Below, piece by piece: positions 1 to 7,998 of a DNA stretch of 64,000 nt. A program made the position numbers and the translations under genes. Position 1 is the stretch's first letter. Each line of letters begins with the position of its first letter. The DNA comes from Lachnoclostridium sp. An76. GTDB lineage: Bacteria > Bacillota > Clostridia > Lachnospirales > Lachnospiraceae. The notes under the pieces are model-generated. The model was given only the letters and a program-made list of their open reading frames with translations, had not been told where the DNA came from and did not search any database. The DNA is taken from contig NZ_NFHL01000002.1 in the NCBI RefSeq assembly GCF_002161355.1, forward strand, positions 496,001 to 560,000, written 5' to 3'.

Positions 1-376
1 ATGTATTTCCTTCTCGTCAAAACAGTATCTATTCGTTATATAGCCTCAATCTATTTGATTGACTTTCTTCTGTCACAGAAATGTCCTTAAATGGCACATT
101 CATGCGATTGTAACGGTAAATCCCATATGCTAAGATTGGTATTGTCAAAATTATATGCAGACGGAATACAGCACACGGGACGCGCCTCTGTTCCCGGACA
201 GTGTGGTATTTCAGGAGGTGAGAGCAAACTACAACTTCATATTGATTCGGAAAGCAGTCTGATTGGCCAGGCTGCTTTCTTTTATGCTTGCGGCATAGAC
301 CGCAAAGGAGGCTGGAAACTATAAGCACCACCGGAGTCTCCTCTGAGATTCCGGTGCAACTAAAGGAGGTACTTAC
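1..376. other. Region upstream of the conjugation operon, no gene supported
   Basis: I see no convincing coding region here. Open frames exist on both strands but carry no recognisable motif. A short inverted repeat (CACCGGA at 328-334 with TCCGGTG at 350-356) lies just before the ribosome site of the pilin-like gene and could be a processing hairpin or weak terminator. In related elements a relaxase or coupling-protein gene would be expected further upstream, outside the window. Confidence 0.4.
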
Positions 377-739
377 GTGATTAACCCAAACCAGAAACAC
401 CGCAGGATCAACCGTGGCGCCGTCCTCTATGCAGCCTTTCTTCTTACAACGCTACTGATCGGGAACGTACAGCCGGTCCTCGCCGCAAACATGTGGGATA
501 AAGCGAAAGAGATCATGCAGGATGTCTATAACCAGATTGTTCTGATCTCCACGATTGCCGCTGTCGTTACAGCTTCTGTGGCTCTACTTCTGATGAATTT
601 TTCCAAATCCGGAAAGACTGTGGATGAGTCCAGAGCATGGCTGAAACGAATCATTATTACCTGGGCCATCTTAAACGGCTTAGGTTTTATCATGGCCTAC
701 ATCACCCCCTTCTTCGCTGGCGGACAGTGGAACGGTTAA
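377..739 (+). CDS. Conjugation pilin-like small membrane protein (VirB2/TrbC-like)
   Basis: A 120-residue protein starting at GTG 377 behind a strong AAAGGAGGT site (362-370). It has a signal-like hydrophobic stretch at about 14-36 ending in LAA, then two hydrophobic helices at about 52-73 and 90-113 around a short charged loop. This size and three-helix pattern fit the VirB2/TrbC-type small membrane proteins of type IV secretion operons. Its position directly before a VirB6-like gene supports that role, with a probable job in the mating channel in the membrane. There is no sequence motif that proves the family; the call rests on topology and neighbours. Confidence 0.5.
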   Translation: MINPNQKHRRINRGAVLYAAFLLTTLLIGNVQPVLAANMWDKAKEIMQDVYNQIVLISTIAAVVTASVALLLMNFSKSGKTVDESRAWLKRIIITWAILNGLGFIMAYITPFFAGGQWNG

Positions 740-757
740 AAGAAAGGGGGCGTTCTT

Positions 758-1468
758 TTGGGCATTTTAGACGGGATCGTGGAATGGATCGCAGAGCAGG
801 TAATGAATGCGCTGGATCTGATTACTACATCCGTACTTGGTGCGCTGGGCTGCTCTATGGACACCTTCCTTCGTTATTTTCCAGCGGCGGAAGATATGTA
901 TGAGATCTTTGTTGCCCTTGCACTGGGCCTGGTCCTCTTAAACTGGATCTGGCAACTGTTCAAAAACTATTTCGCAGGTATCGGGGTGGAAGCGGAAGAT
1001 CCGATCAAACTGTCTATTATGACGTTTATATTTATTTTCCTGATTTTCTATGCCAACGATATTGTAAATCTGCTTCTCGATCTTGCAGGTACTCCGTATA
1101 GCTGGATTCTTTCCGAAGATCTTCCACCGCTTGAGTTCGGCAGTTTTAACTCCGTTATCACAGTCATCTTAGGAGTCTGTGCAAACGGAGCTGTGGCTAT
1201 TATCGCGCTGATTCTGGTTCTGATCCTTGCATGGAACTATATCAAATTGCTGTTTGAAGCTGCAGAGCGGTACATTCTTCTCGGAGTGCTCGTTTATACT
1301 GCGCCTGTCGCCTTTGCGACCGGTGCTTCAAAGGCAACATCCAATATTTTCAAAAGCTGGTGCCGGATGCTCGGCGGCCAGTTTTTTTTATTGCTGATGA
1401 ACGCCTGGTGCCTGCGGCTGTTTACAACAATGGTCGGAACCTTTCTCGCCAACCCACTTTCTCTATAA
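758..1468 (+). CDS. VirB6/TrbL-like polytopic conjugation protein
   Basis: A 236-residue polytopic membrane protein starting at TTG 758 behind GAAAGGGGG (742-750), 18 bp after the pilin-like gene. It has about five to six hydrophobic segments, including a typical VFVALALGLVLLNWIWQLF-like helix near 50-70 and a helix pair near residues 130-200. The C-terminal stretch with an ERYILLGVLVY motif followed by SWCRMLGG is typical of TrbL/VirB6-like proteins in Firmicutes conjugative elements. Such proteins form part of the inner-membrane channel. An IS110 element begins about 20-30 bp after its stop, so the gene looks complete but its downstream operon is interrupted. I cannot exclude that a few C-terminal residues were altered by the insertion. 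Confidence 0.6.
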   Translation: MGILDGIVEWIAEQVMNALDLITTSVLGALGCSMDTFLRYFPAAEDMYEIFVALALGLVLLNWIWQLFKNYFAGIGVEAEDPIKLSIMTFIFIFLIFYANDIVNLLLDLAGTPYSWILSEDLPPLEFGSFNSVITVILGVCANGAVAIIALILVLILAWNYIKLLFEAAERYILLGVLVYTAPVAFATGASKATSNIFKSWCRMLGGQFFLLLMNAWCLRLFTTMVGTFLANPLSL

Positions 1469-1527
1469 AGGAGCTTCCTGTATAATTCAAATATAGGGAA
1501 TCCCATGAAAGGTGGTTGAGAAAAAAA

Positions 1528-1598
1528 GATACCTCAGAGTAAAATAAGATTTGCTGACTTTGAGCGGTTAGTAAAATCTTATAAAACAGAGAGGTATC
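1528..1598 (+). repeat. Inverted repeat / hairpin before the transposase gene
   Basis: GATACCTC (1528-1535) pairs with GAGGTATC (1591-1598). Inside it AAGATTT near 1547 pairs with AAATCTT near 1574. Together they can form a long hairpin that ends a few bases before the transposase start at 1603 and covers its ribosome site (AGAGAGG). It may limit translation of the transposase from outside transcripts or be part of the left end structure. Confidence 0.5.
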
Positions 1599-1602
1599 TG
1601 AA

Positions 1603-2895
1603 ATGAAGTATAACACACAAAACGCAAAAATTGCATCTATTACGGAAGAAACTTTAGTCCTTGGGATTGATGTCGGAAGTGAAACTCATTACGTAAGGGC
1701 ATTCGACTGGCGTAATTATGAATTTTCTGATACACCGTTGGCGTTCAGTAATGATGAAGCCGGATTCCTGACATTCATGGCATGGGTTGAGGATATCAAG
1801 GAGAAAGCCGGTAAAACTGCTGTAATCCCCGGAATGGAACCAACAGGACATTACTGGTTCAATCTTGGGAAGTTCCTGCAGGACAGCGGAATGAGACCGG
1901 TTCATGTGAATCCGCACCATGTAAAAAAATCGAAGGAGATGGACGACAATAATCCCGACAAGAATGACCGTAAAGATCCAAAGACTATCGCTGCATTGGT
2001 AAATGAAGGACGCTTTTCCTATCCCTATATTCCAACAGGGGTTTACGCAGAAATCCGAAGCCTTTCCAATCTGCGCTTTCAGACACAGGAAGAGATTACA
2101 AGGATCCGGAACCGGATCGCACGATGGATCAGCATCTATTTTCCTGAATATAAAGACGTTTATGGGAAACTGGATGCAGTAAGCGGGATGATGGTGCTTA
2201 AGGAGGCTCCGCTTCCGGTGCAGATAAAAGAACTGGGAGCAGAAGGAATCAATCAGATCTGGCGGAACGCAAAGCTGAGGGGCGCCGGGATGAAGAGGGC
2301 AAAGACCCTGTTATCGGCAGCGGAGCACAGCGTTGGGAGCCAGGAAGCACCAGAAGCGGCAAGTATGGAGATCCGGAACCTGTTGGAGGACTATGAGAAG
2401 TACAGCAGCCGCATGGATGACCTGATGGCTAAAATAGAAGCAAAGATCAAAGAAGTCCCCTATGTAGATAAACTTCTTGAGATCAAAGGGATCGGACTGA
2501 AAACGGTATGCGGATTTATCGCAGAGGTCGGCGATCTGAGCAGGTTTGATGATCCAAAGCAGCTGCAGAAACTGGCAGGATATGCGATCGTAAAGAACAG
2601 CTCCGGGAAGCATGCGGGGGAAAGCCATATCAGTTACCGTGGACGGAAGAGACTGAGATATGTGCTGTATGAAGCAGCGATATCTGTAATAGGGAAAAAT
2701 GGCGAATTCAGGGAGATCCATCGGTATTATCAAACAAGAGAGAAAAACCCCCTGAAGAAGATGCAGTCGGTGATAGCGGTAGCATGTAAAGTTCTTCGAG
2801 TCTTCTATGCCATACTGACAAAAGGTGTAGATTACGATGGAGAAAAGATGCTGGGAGATATCAGGAGACCCGCGGTGAGTGTCCAGGCTGCATAA
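1603..2895 (+). CDS. IS110-family DEDD transposase
   Basis: A 430-residue recombinase. The N-terminal RuvC-like domain shows the DEDD set: D23 in LGIDVGSE, E79 in GMEPTGHYW, and D122/D125 in NDRKDPKTIA. A coiled region follows at about 240-290. The C-terminal transposase-20 domain has the helix-hairpin-helix-like IKGIGLKTVCGFIAEVGD and the KNSSGKHAGES segment, whose serine is the expected second catalytic residue. The length matches the family (about 400-450). IS110 enzymes act with a structured non-coding RNA from the element that pairs with both donor and target. The gene looks intact, so the element may be active. Confidence 0.92.
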   Translation: MKYNTQNAKIASITEETLVLGIDVGSETHYVRAFDWRNYEFSDTPLAFSNDEAGFLTFMAWVEDIKEKAGKTAVIPGMEPTGHYWFNLGKFLQDSGMRPVHVNPHHVKKSKEMDDNNPDKNDRKDPKTIAALVNEGRFSYPYIPTGVYAEIRSLSNLRFQTQEEITRIRNRIARWISIYFPEYKDVYGKLDAVSGMMVLKEAPLPVQIKELGAEGINQIWRNAKLRGAGMKRAKTLLSAAEHSVGSQEAPEAASMEIRNLLEDYEKYSSRMDDLMAKIEAKIKEVPYVDKLLEIKGIGLKTVCGFIAEVGDLSRFDDPKQLQKLAGYAIVKNSSGKHAGESHISYRGRKRLRYVLYEAAISVIGKNGEFREIHRYYQTREKNPLKKMQSVIAVACKVLRVFYAILTKGVDYDGEKMLGDIRRPAVSVQAA

Positions 2896-3345
2896 GAAGA
2901 TAAGCTGACCGAAGGAAGACTGACGTGGTTGAAGTGAGCAGTCAGATATAAAGAGAACTGTCTGCTGACCTCAGCCACGCCGGGAAGAAAACGGATGACT
3001 GAAAGAACTGTTGAGAAGCAGAAGAAAAGGCAGAACGTGGGAGGGAAACGTCCGCTGGGAACAGCGCTGTCACGGGAAGCAAGTCAGTAAATGTTATGAT
3101 TACAAAGAAGGAGCTAGTAGTCGGCAGGAATATTTTCCATAGGGCAAGACCCAGGCAAGGAGCTAAGCTGACACCCTGGTTATGGGCAGGCGGAACGAAG
3201 GAAGTGAGGACCAGTACAGAAATGTACAGAGATCCTGGTAGACACGGGAGGTGCGCCGCCATAGATGGATGGGTATATACAAGGCCATGTAAAACGGAAA
3301 AATAGAGACGTTTTATTTCGTATACCTATAACCATCTATTTTCGT
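2896..3345 (+). ncRNA. Candidate bridge-type RNA region of the IS110 element
   Basis: The 3' end downstream of the transposase is long, has no credible protein (only a 69-codon Arg-rich frame), and folds strongly by eye. CGTGGTTGA (2924-2932) pairs with TCAGCCACG (2971-2979), extended inward by a near-matching GAGCAGTCAG arm. ATAGATGG (3261-3268) and GGTATA (3272-3277) pair with TATACC (3321-3326) and CCATCTAT (3332-3339). A CCAGTACAGAAATGTACAG hairpin sits near 3210. IS110 elements are known to make such RNAs; which loop would match donor and target is not resolved here. Confidence 0.35.
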
Positions 3346-3453
3346 ACCAGATACAGAAAAATGCTCATGATCGAGGCTCATTCATCTGAGATAGAAACTT
3401 AGAAATCCCTTGATTTTAAGGGAAAAAACACTTGACTAAATAGGGAGGAATTC

Positions 3454-4389
3454 ATGAATCATAAGAAAACTCTTATTCTCCTGATCCTTACAGTCTGCAT
3501 CCTGTTCTGTTTCTCCAGTACCGCTTTTGCAGCAGAGCTGACAGAAGCAGAAGTTGAACAGGCTGTGGCGGATCAGGGTAAAGAAACCGTAACCGGAAAT
3601 ATATTTATCTGGTTTCTATGCGCCATTGCTTTCCTGAAGGTTTCACAGAAGATTGACAGCTTTATGGCTTCCCTAGGAATTAATGTCGGCAACACCGGCG
3701 GGAATATGATGGCAGAACTTTTAATTGCCGGCCGCGGTCTTTCAGGCGCACTCCGTGGTCATGGTGGCGGCGGAGGATACCGCAAAGTATCGTCGCCCGG
3801 AAGCGCCGCAGTTGGCGGAAGTTTTCTCTCCGGCGGACTCGCCGGTGCAGTCGGACGGCAGATGGAACGCAGTGCTGTCAATGCAGCGACCGGTTATTCC
3901 GAAGGCGGCAGCATCGGAAATTCCATGTATCAGTCTTCTCTGCAGAAAGGCGGAGATTTCGCCAACCGGGTTATCGGTGATATTGCCAAAGGCAGCTACG
4001 GACAGGTCGGCTCCATTACCGGTGATGATGCTGCGAAAGCCTACGCTTCCTATATGGGATTACGCTCTGGCGATGCAGAAAACACATCAACCTCCGAACC
4101 GCTCCCGCAGTACTCCAATATGGAAATTGGCGGTGGCCGCATTACCGGTACAGAAACTTTAGATGGAGAATCCCGGGATTTTGCCATGTATCTATCGGAT
4201 CAGTATATGGCTCCCACAAACGGCGACTATGAAACCGTTCAATCTGTAGACGGAGCCACCTGGTATAAACAATACGCACAGGACACAGTAGAAAAGAAAC
4301 CTTATCAGGATGACAACGGAGCCGTTGCCTACCAGGAATCCATTGTCCAGAAAGTCCCGCCTGCTCCTGCGCGTAAGGATCGCATCTAA
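3454..4389 (+). CDS. Gly-rich secreted or membrane conjugation protein
   Basis: A 311-residue protein with a clear signal peptide (residues about 1-27, ending STAFAAE) and one hydrophobic helix at about 48-64 (NIFIWFLCAIAFLKVSQKI). A Gly/Ser-rich low-complexity central region follows at about 95-160, then a hydrophilic C-terminal half. RBS GGGAGG lies about 8 bp before ATG 3454. The gene is the first behind the IS and is followed 2 bp later by the lysozyme gene, so it belongs to the same transfer operon. Proteins of this shape occur in Firmicutes conjugative elements beside VirB6-like genes; the biochemical role is unknown to me. Transcription may be reduced by the IS upstream. Confidence 0.55.
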   Translation: MNHKKTLILLILTVCILFCFSSTAFAAELTEAEVEQAVADQGKETVTGNIFIWFLCAIAFLKVSQKIDSFMASLGINVGNTGGNMMAELLIAGRGLSGALRGHGGGGGYRKVSSPGSAAVGGSFLSGGLAGAVGRQMERSAVNAATGYSEGGSIGNSMYQSSLQKGGDFANRVIGDIAKGSYGQVGSITGDDAAKAYASYMGLRSGDAENTSTSEPLPQYSNMEIGGGRITGTETLDGESRDFAMYLSDQYMAPTNGDYETVQSVDGATWYKQYAQDTVEKKPYQDDNGAVAYQESIVQKVPPAPARKDRI

Positions 4390-4391
4390 AT

Positions 4392-4637
4392 ATGGCAGAA
4401 CAACAGAGTGGATTGGATGAAGCAGTTCAGGTAGGCACATCCGCTGTTTCCCATATCCGGTCGCTTCGAACCTTCTCCCTGTTTGCCAAGAGTGCAAAAG
4501 GTGCTGCTGTCGCAGGCCCCCTGGGAGCTGCCCTCGGTCTTGCAATCGCGAACCAGCATACCATCCTGAAGATCCTGGCAGCGCTCCTTGCAATCCCGAT
4601 TCTGGCAGTTTTTTTATTCTTATGCTTCCCGGTCTGA
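4392..4637 (+). CDS. N-terminal membrane-anchor ORF of the conjugation cell-wall hydrolase
   Basis: An 81-codon frame starting ATG 4392, two bases after the previous stop. It encodes a short hydrophilic start, an Ala/Gly-rich segment and one membrane helix (about 54-78). It ends just after the helix, where related Firmicutes conjugation hydrolases continue with an LPGLIFG-like segment. That segment is encoded in the next ORF, in the -1 frame, 16 bp before this stop codon. The two ORFs are therefore best read as one membrane-anchored enzyme split by a frameshift, either programmed (slippery site at 4610-4616) or by mutation or sequencing error in a run of seven T. Confidence 0.6.
   Translation: MAEQQSGLDEAVQVGTSAVSHIRSLRTFSLFAKSAKGAAVAGPLGAALGLAIANQHTILKILAALLAIPILAVFLFLCFPV
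4610..4616 (+). promoter_or_regulatory. Candidate -1 ribosomal frameshift heptamer (T TTT TTA)
   Basis: In the frame of the upstream ORF the codons read GTT TTT TTA, giving the canonical X XXY YYZ heptamer T TTT TTA. Slippage by -1 here moves directly into the frame that contains ATG 4622 and the peptidase ORF. I did not find an obvious strong hairpin within 5-9 bp downstream, so efficiency is unclear. Confidence 0.4.
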
Positions 4638-6166
4638 TCTTCGGTTCCTTAACAGATGATACCGGCGCACTCAATGATAACGACCTGATCCAGAAGAACC
4701 TGCAGAGCGCAAACCAGGCAATCGTCAAGGTGCTGGAAGAGTGCCATGATGAAATTCTGGCTGAGGTTAATGCAGCCATTGAAGCTCTTCCAGAAGGGGA
4801 TACTGCTGTAATCACAGATCCCTATGCCAATATGATTGCTGTCAATGCCAATCAGTTGATTGCCCAGTTCTGTGCAAGTCAGGAGGATTACAAAAATATC
4901 AACACAAACCAACTAAAGGCGCTAATCCGGGAAAACAAAGAGGGGCTTTTTTCTTATACTGTTTCTTCTGAGGAGGCAACTGTAGAAGCAGAAGAAGGTT
5001 CCGAGCCAGTAACTTTTATCCGGCATACCTATTACATTCAATATGCCGGGGATACTTATTTTTCAGACCATGTGTTTCATCTGGATGATGAACAGAAAGA
5101 GCTTGCTTCTGACTATGCGGAAAACCTGACCACATTTTTCGGAGGAAGCGCCTCTGGTGTGGCCGTTGCCAACGTCTCTGCAGAAGTCGAGGCTTACCGA
5201 AGCACTGTACAGCGGATTGCGGCTCAATATGGCATGAGCGATTACGTGGAACTTGTTCTGGCCGTGATGATGCAGGAATCCGGCGGACAGGGAAGTGATC
5301 CCATGCAGGCATCTGAGAGCGGTTATAACACACGCTACCCAAGAACGCCCGGAGGGATTACAGATCCGGAATATTCTATCGAATGCGGGATACAGGCACT
5401 CAGATCCGTCCTCACAAAAGCAGGATGTACCGGACCAACCGACCTGGACCGGATTAAATTGGCCCTTCAGGGTTATAATTTCGGTTCCGCCTACATTGAC
5501 TGGGCAATGGAACGCGATGGCGGATATACCAAAGAGAACGCTGCCGCCTATTCTGAAATGATGTGTTCCCGCCCAGGCTGGAACTATTCTGTATACGGTG
5601 ATAAGGACTACGTGGATCACGTTCTGAGATATTATGTGATCACGTCAACCGGTGGGAATTATCCGGCAAACGGAATGCAGATCCCACTTTATATCCAGAC
5701 CGAATATTCCAATATCCCTTACGGTTCCGGTTCTATTGCCGACTGTGGATGCGGGCCTACGGCTTTCGCCATGATTGCAAGCTATCTGACCGACTCGACG
5801 ATTACTCCTGCAGATGCCGTCGCATGGTGTGGAAACGCTTACTATTCATTTGGATATGGAACAAAGTGGTCCTATTTTCAGGCCGCCTCCGATCACTTCG
5901 GATGCGGAACTGTTACAACAACTACGGATGCGAATACCGTACTGCAGGCTCTTTCCCAGGGCTGTCCGGTAATCTCTTCCCAGATGCCGGGATTGTTTAC
6001 TTCCGGCGGACACTTCATCGTGCTGCAGGGAGTTACTGCAAACGGGAAAGTCCTGGTCAATGATCCGAATGACAGTGACCAAAAAAACTATGTAAACCGG
6101 GAGTTCGATATGATGACGGAGATTCACGCAACCTCCCGTCAGTATTGGATTTTCCCTGCGAAATAA
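4622..6166 (+). CDS. Conjugation lysozyme/transglycosylase with C39-like peptidase domain
   Basis: 514 residues if started at ATG 4622. Residues about 1-170 are a linker region. About 178-330 form a lysozyme-like transglycosylase domain, with the glutamate in VLAVMMQESGGQGSDPMQ and the LALQGYNFG segment. About 345-514 form a peptidase C39-like domain, with the cysteine in DCGCGPTAFAMIASYL and the histidine in SGGHFIVLQG followed by VNDPND. This is the CwlT-like two-enzyme architecture that opens peptidoglycan for conjugation. No good ribosome site precedes ATG 4622, which supports translation as a -1 extension of the ORF at 4392 with its membrane helix. A small lipidless membrane protein follows 15 bp later. 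Confidence 0.8.
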   Translation: MLPGLIFGSLTDDTGALNDNDLIQKNLQSANQAIVKVLEECHDEILAEVNAAIEALPEGDTAVITDPYANMIAVNANQLIAQFCASQEDYKNINTNQLKALIRENKEGLFSYTVSSEEATVEAEEGSEPVTFIRHTYYIQYAGDTYFSDHVFHLDDEQKELASDYAENLTTFFGGSASGVAVANVSAEVEAYRSTVQRIAAQYGMSDYVELVLAVMMQESGGQGSDPMQASESGYNTRYPRTPGGITDPEYSIECGIQALRSVLTKAGCTGPTDLDRIKLALQGYNFGSAYIDWAMERDGGYTKENAAAYSEMMCSRPGWNYSVYGDKDYVDHVLRYYVITSTGGNYPANGMQIPLYIQTEYSNIPYGSGSIADCGCGPTAFAMIASYLTDSTITPADAVAWCGNAYYSFGYGTKWSYFQAASDHFGCGTVTTTTDANTVLQALSQGCPVISSQMPGLFTSGGHFIVLQGVTANGKVLVNDPNDSDQKNYVNREFDMMTEIHATSRQYWIFPAK

Positions 6167-6181
6167 AGGAGTTTTTATACA

Positions 6182-6751
6182 ATGAGCAAACTTAGGGTAA
6201 TTCTTGCCATTTTGCTGTTGATCATTCTGGTGGTCATCGGAATCGTACTTCCCAGCCTCTGGAGATCAAGCAAAAACACTTCAGAAAAACAAACAGATCT
6301 GGCAAGCTCTAACAGGGATGACTTAACGCCCAATGAAGAGAGTTCAGATTTAGAATATACCGGATTTGAAAAGCTGTCCTCTTTTTTCCCCGACAGCGTA
6401 ACTGCAGATTTAAAGGCCCTATTTCCTGTTTATCTGAAGAATTCAGGACGGGACGAAATCAAATCCGTTACTTTCCTTCCGGATGAAACCACATATCCGG
6501 ATAACAATACAACCAGACTTTTCTTCCAGCTCTCTGACAGCACCCGGCTGCCGGTTCAATATATCGGTGATCTGGGTGTTCTTTTATTCGGAGACGAAGA
6601 GGCTGAGTTTTCGACAGAACAGCGGAGTTACGAAAAACAGACGGATGACTCGCTGCCTACGGTTACAACCGATCAAGTGGAAACCAGGCAGGAAGGCGGC
6701 TATGACGATATCACCTCAACGCAGTCTGCAGGATCGGAGGTGAGCCAATGA
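6182..6751 (+). CDS. Single-pass membrane protein of the transfer operon
   Basis: 189 residues with a short positive N-terminus, a strong membrane helix at about 5-28 and a mainly acidic, Ser/Thr-rich extracellular part. RBS AAAGGAG at 6167-6173 is well placed for ATG 6182. The stop overlaps the start of the PrgI-VirB4 gene (ATG 6748), implying translational coupling. The central part (about 55-140) looks folded, with alternating hydrophobic residues, while the last 45 residues look disordered. I do not recognise the family; by position it is a probable accessory component of the mating apparatus. Confidence 0.55.
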   Translation: MSKLRVILAILLLIILVVIGIVLPSLWRSSKNTSEKQTDLASSNRDDLTPNEESSDLEYTGFEKLSSFFPDSVTADLKALFPVYLKNSGRDEIKSVTFLPDETTYPDNNTTRLFFQLSDSTRLPVQYIGDLGVLLFGDEEAEFSTEQRSYEKQTDDSLPTVTTDQVETRQEGGYDDITSTQSAGSEVSQ

Positions 6752-7998
6752 GCGAACAGGAAAACCAGAAACCCACTCTCATCCCGCCGAATTTTATTGA
6801 AAAAGGTAAGATCTTAGGTGGCATGTTTGACATTCGCAACGCGATTGAAGGCGGCGTTATTGCAGCTTTAATCACTTATCCGGTTCTGCAGCTTCCATTC
6901 TCGGTAACTGTACGGATCATCATTCTCTGTATGACTGCGCTTCCTCTTTTTATGATCTCACTGATCGGTATCGGAGGAATGAGCATCACTGCTTTTCTTG
7001 GCAGCGCTCTTCTTTTTATAAAGGATCGGCGGATCATTTATCGGTCGGACAAGATTCCGGATGCTCCCGCTCCAAAGCAGAGAGTGAAATCCCGCAGTAA
7101 GGAGCCGAAGTCGAAGAAAACAAAAAAGAAACGTCGTTCTGCACGTGATGGCAATGACAATCAGACCGAGAAAGCTGCTAAGGAGAAAGAGACACTCGTT
7201 AAAAAAAAAGAGCGTCGTCAGTTTGATACATCAACCAAGCATGGAATCCGCAGACAGGCCCGGGAGGATATCCGAATTTTAAAATATGAAAAAAGACAGG
7301 AAAAACATCAGAAAATTCAGGCTCAGAAAGCAGCCCGGTCCGCGCAGAAACAGGCAGCCCGCAAGGAGCGACAGGATGCGCGGGATGCGAAAAAAGCGGA
7401 TAAGCAGGCGAAACGGAATGCGCGATATGCTGAACAGAAAACGGCCTCTGTCCAGAAACAGAAGTCCGCCGATAAAAAACGGAAGGATCAGACACTTGAG
7501 GATTATCTTCCTATCGAAAAGATCATGAACGGTATCGTTTATACGACAGATCACCGTTATATAAAAATTCTGGAGATTGATCCGATTAACTTTCTTCTTA
7601 GAAGCGCTCGGGAACAACAGGGAATTATTTACAGCTTTATCTCATATCTGAAGATCAGCCCTGTGAAGCTGCAGATCAAGATGATCTCTAAAAAGGCAGA
7701 TATCAACAAACATCTGGAGCAGGCTGCACTGGAACTGGATCGTGAAACCGATCCTCACTGTCGGGAACTGCAGAAAGATTACATTCAGTTTGTAAAAAAA
7801 TTGAGTTCAAGGGAGGCCGTCTCGCGACGGTTTTTTCTTATTTTTGAGTATGAACCTTTTAATACAAATCGAAAAGAAGAGGAAAAAGACATCATTGCTC
7901 AGTTAGAAACAGCAGCACAGACGGCCCAAATGCTGCTCATGTCCAGGCATCGTCTGACAGGCAAGAATCGCATTATCAATGGGATTGCATACACCTGA
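6748..7998 (+). pseudogene. Truncated PrgI-VirB4 fusion (conjugation ATPase)
   Basis: The first about 105 residues match the PrgI-type membrane domain (two hydrophobic helices after GGMFDIRNAIEGG). A very basic Lys/Arg/Gln-rich linker covers about 110-245. From TLEDYLPIEKIM onward the sequence matches the N-terminal domain of VirB4/TraE ATPases. It ends near residue 398, before any Walker A motif; the expected remaining several hundred residues with the ATPase core are missing. The last about 18 codons read through mgtA DNA on the opposite strand. Without the ATPase this operon cannot power transfer on its own. The break at about 7.94 kb is either a genomic rearrangement or an assembly join. 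Confidence 0.75.

Larger units (their letters stand above)
1490..3440 (+). mobile_element. IS110-family insertion sequence inside the conjugation operon
   Basis: The segment holds one DEDD transposase gene flanked by about 110 bp of left non-coding and about 540 bp of right non-coding DNA, and it separates two conjugation genes that would otherwise be adjacent. Exact ends are not certain. The word ATAGGGA occurs at both edges (near 1492 and 3442) and may mark the short core that IS110 elements share with their target. No long terminal inverted repeats are visible, which is normal for the IS110 family. The long non-coding end downstream of the transposase gene resembles the IS1111 subgroup arrangement. 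Confidence 0.65.

Noticed and set aside
2896..3440. Group II intron as explanation of the folded RNA behind the IS110 gene
   Set aside because: No reverse transcriptase, no domain V-like end (AGC...GUU pattern), and the region follows a DEDD transposase.
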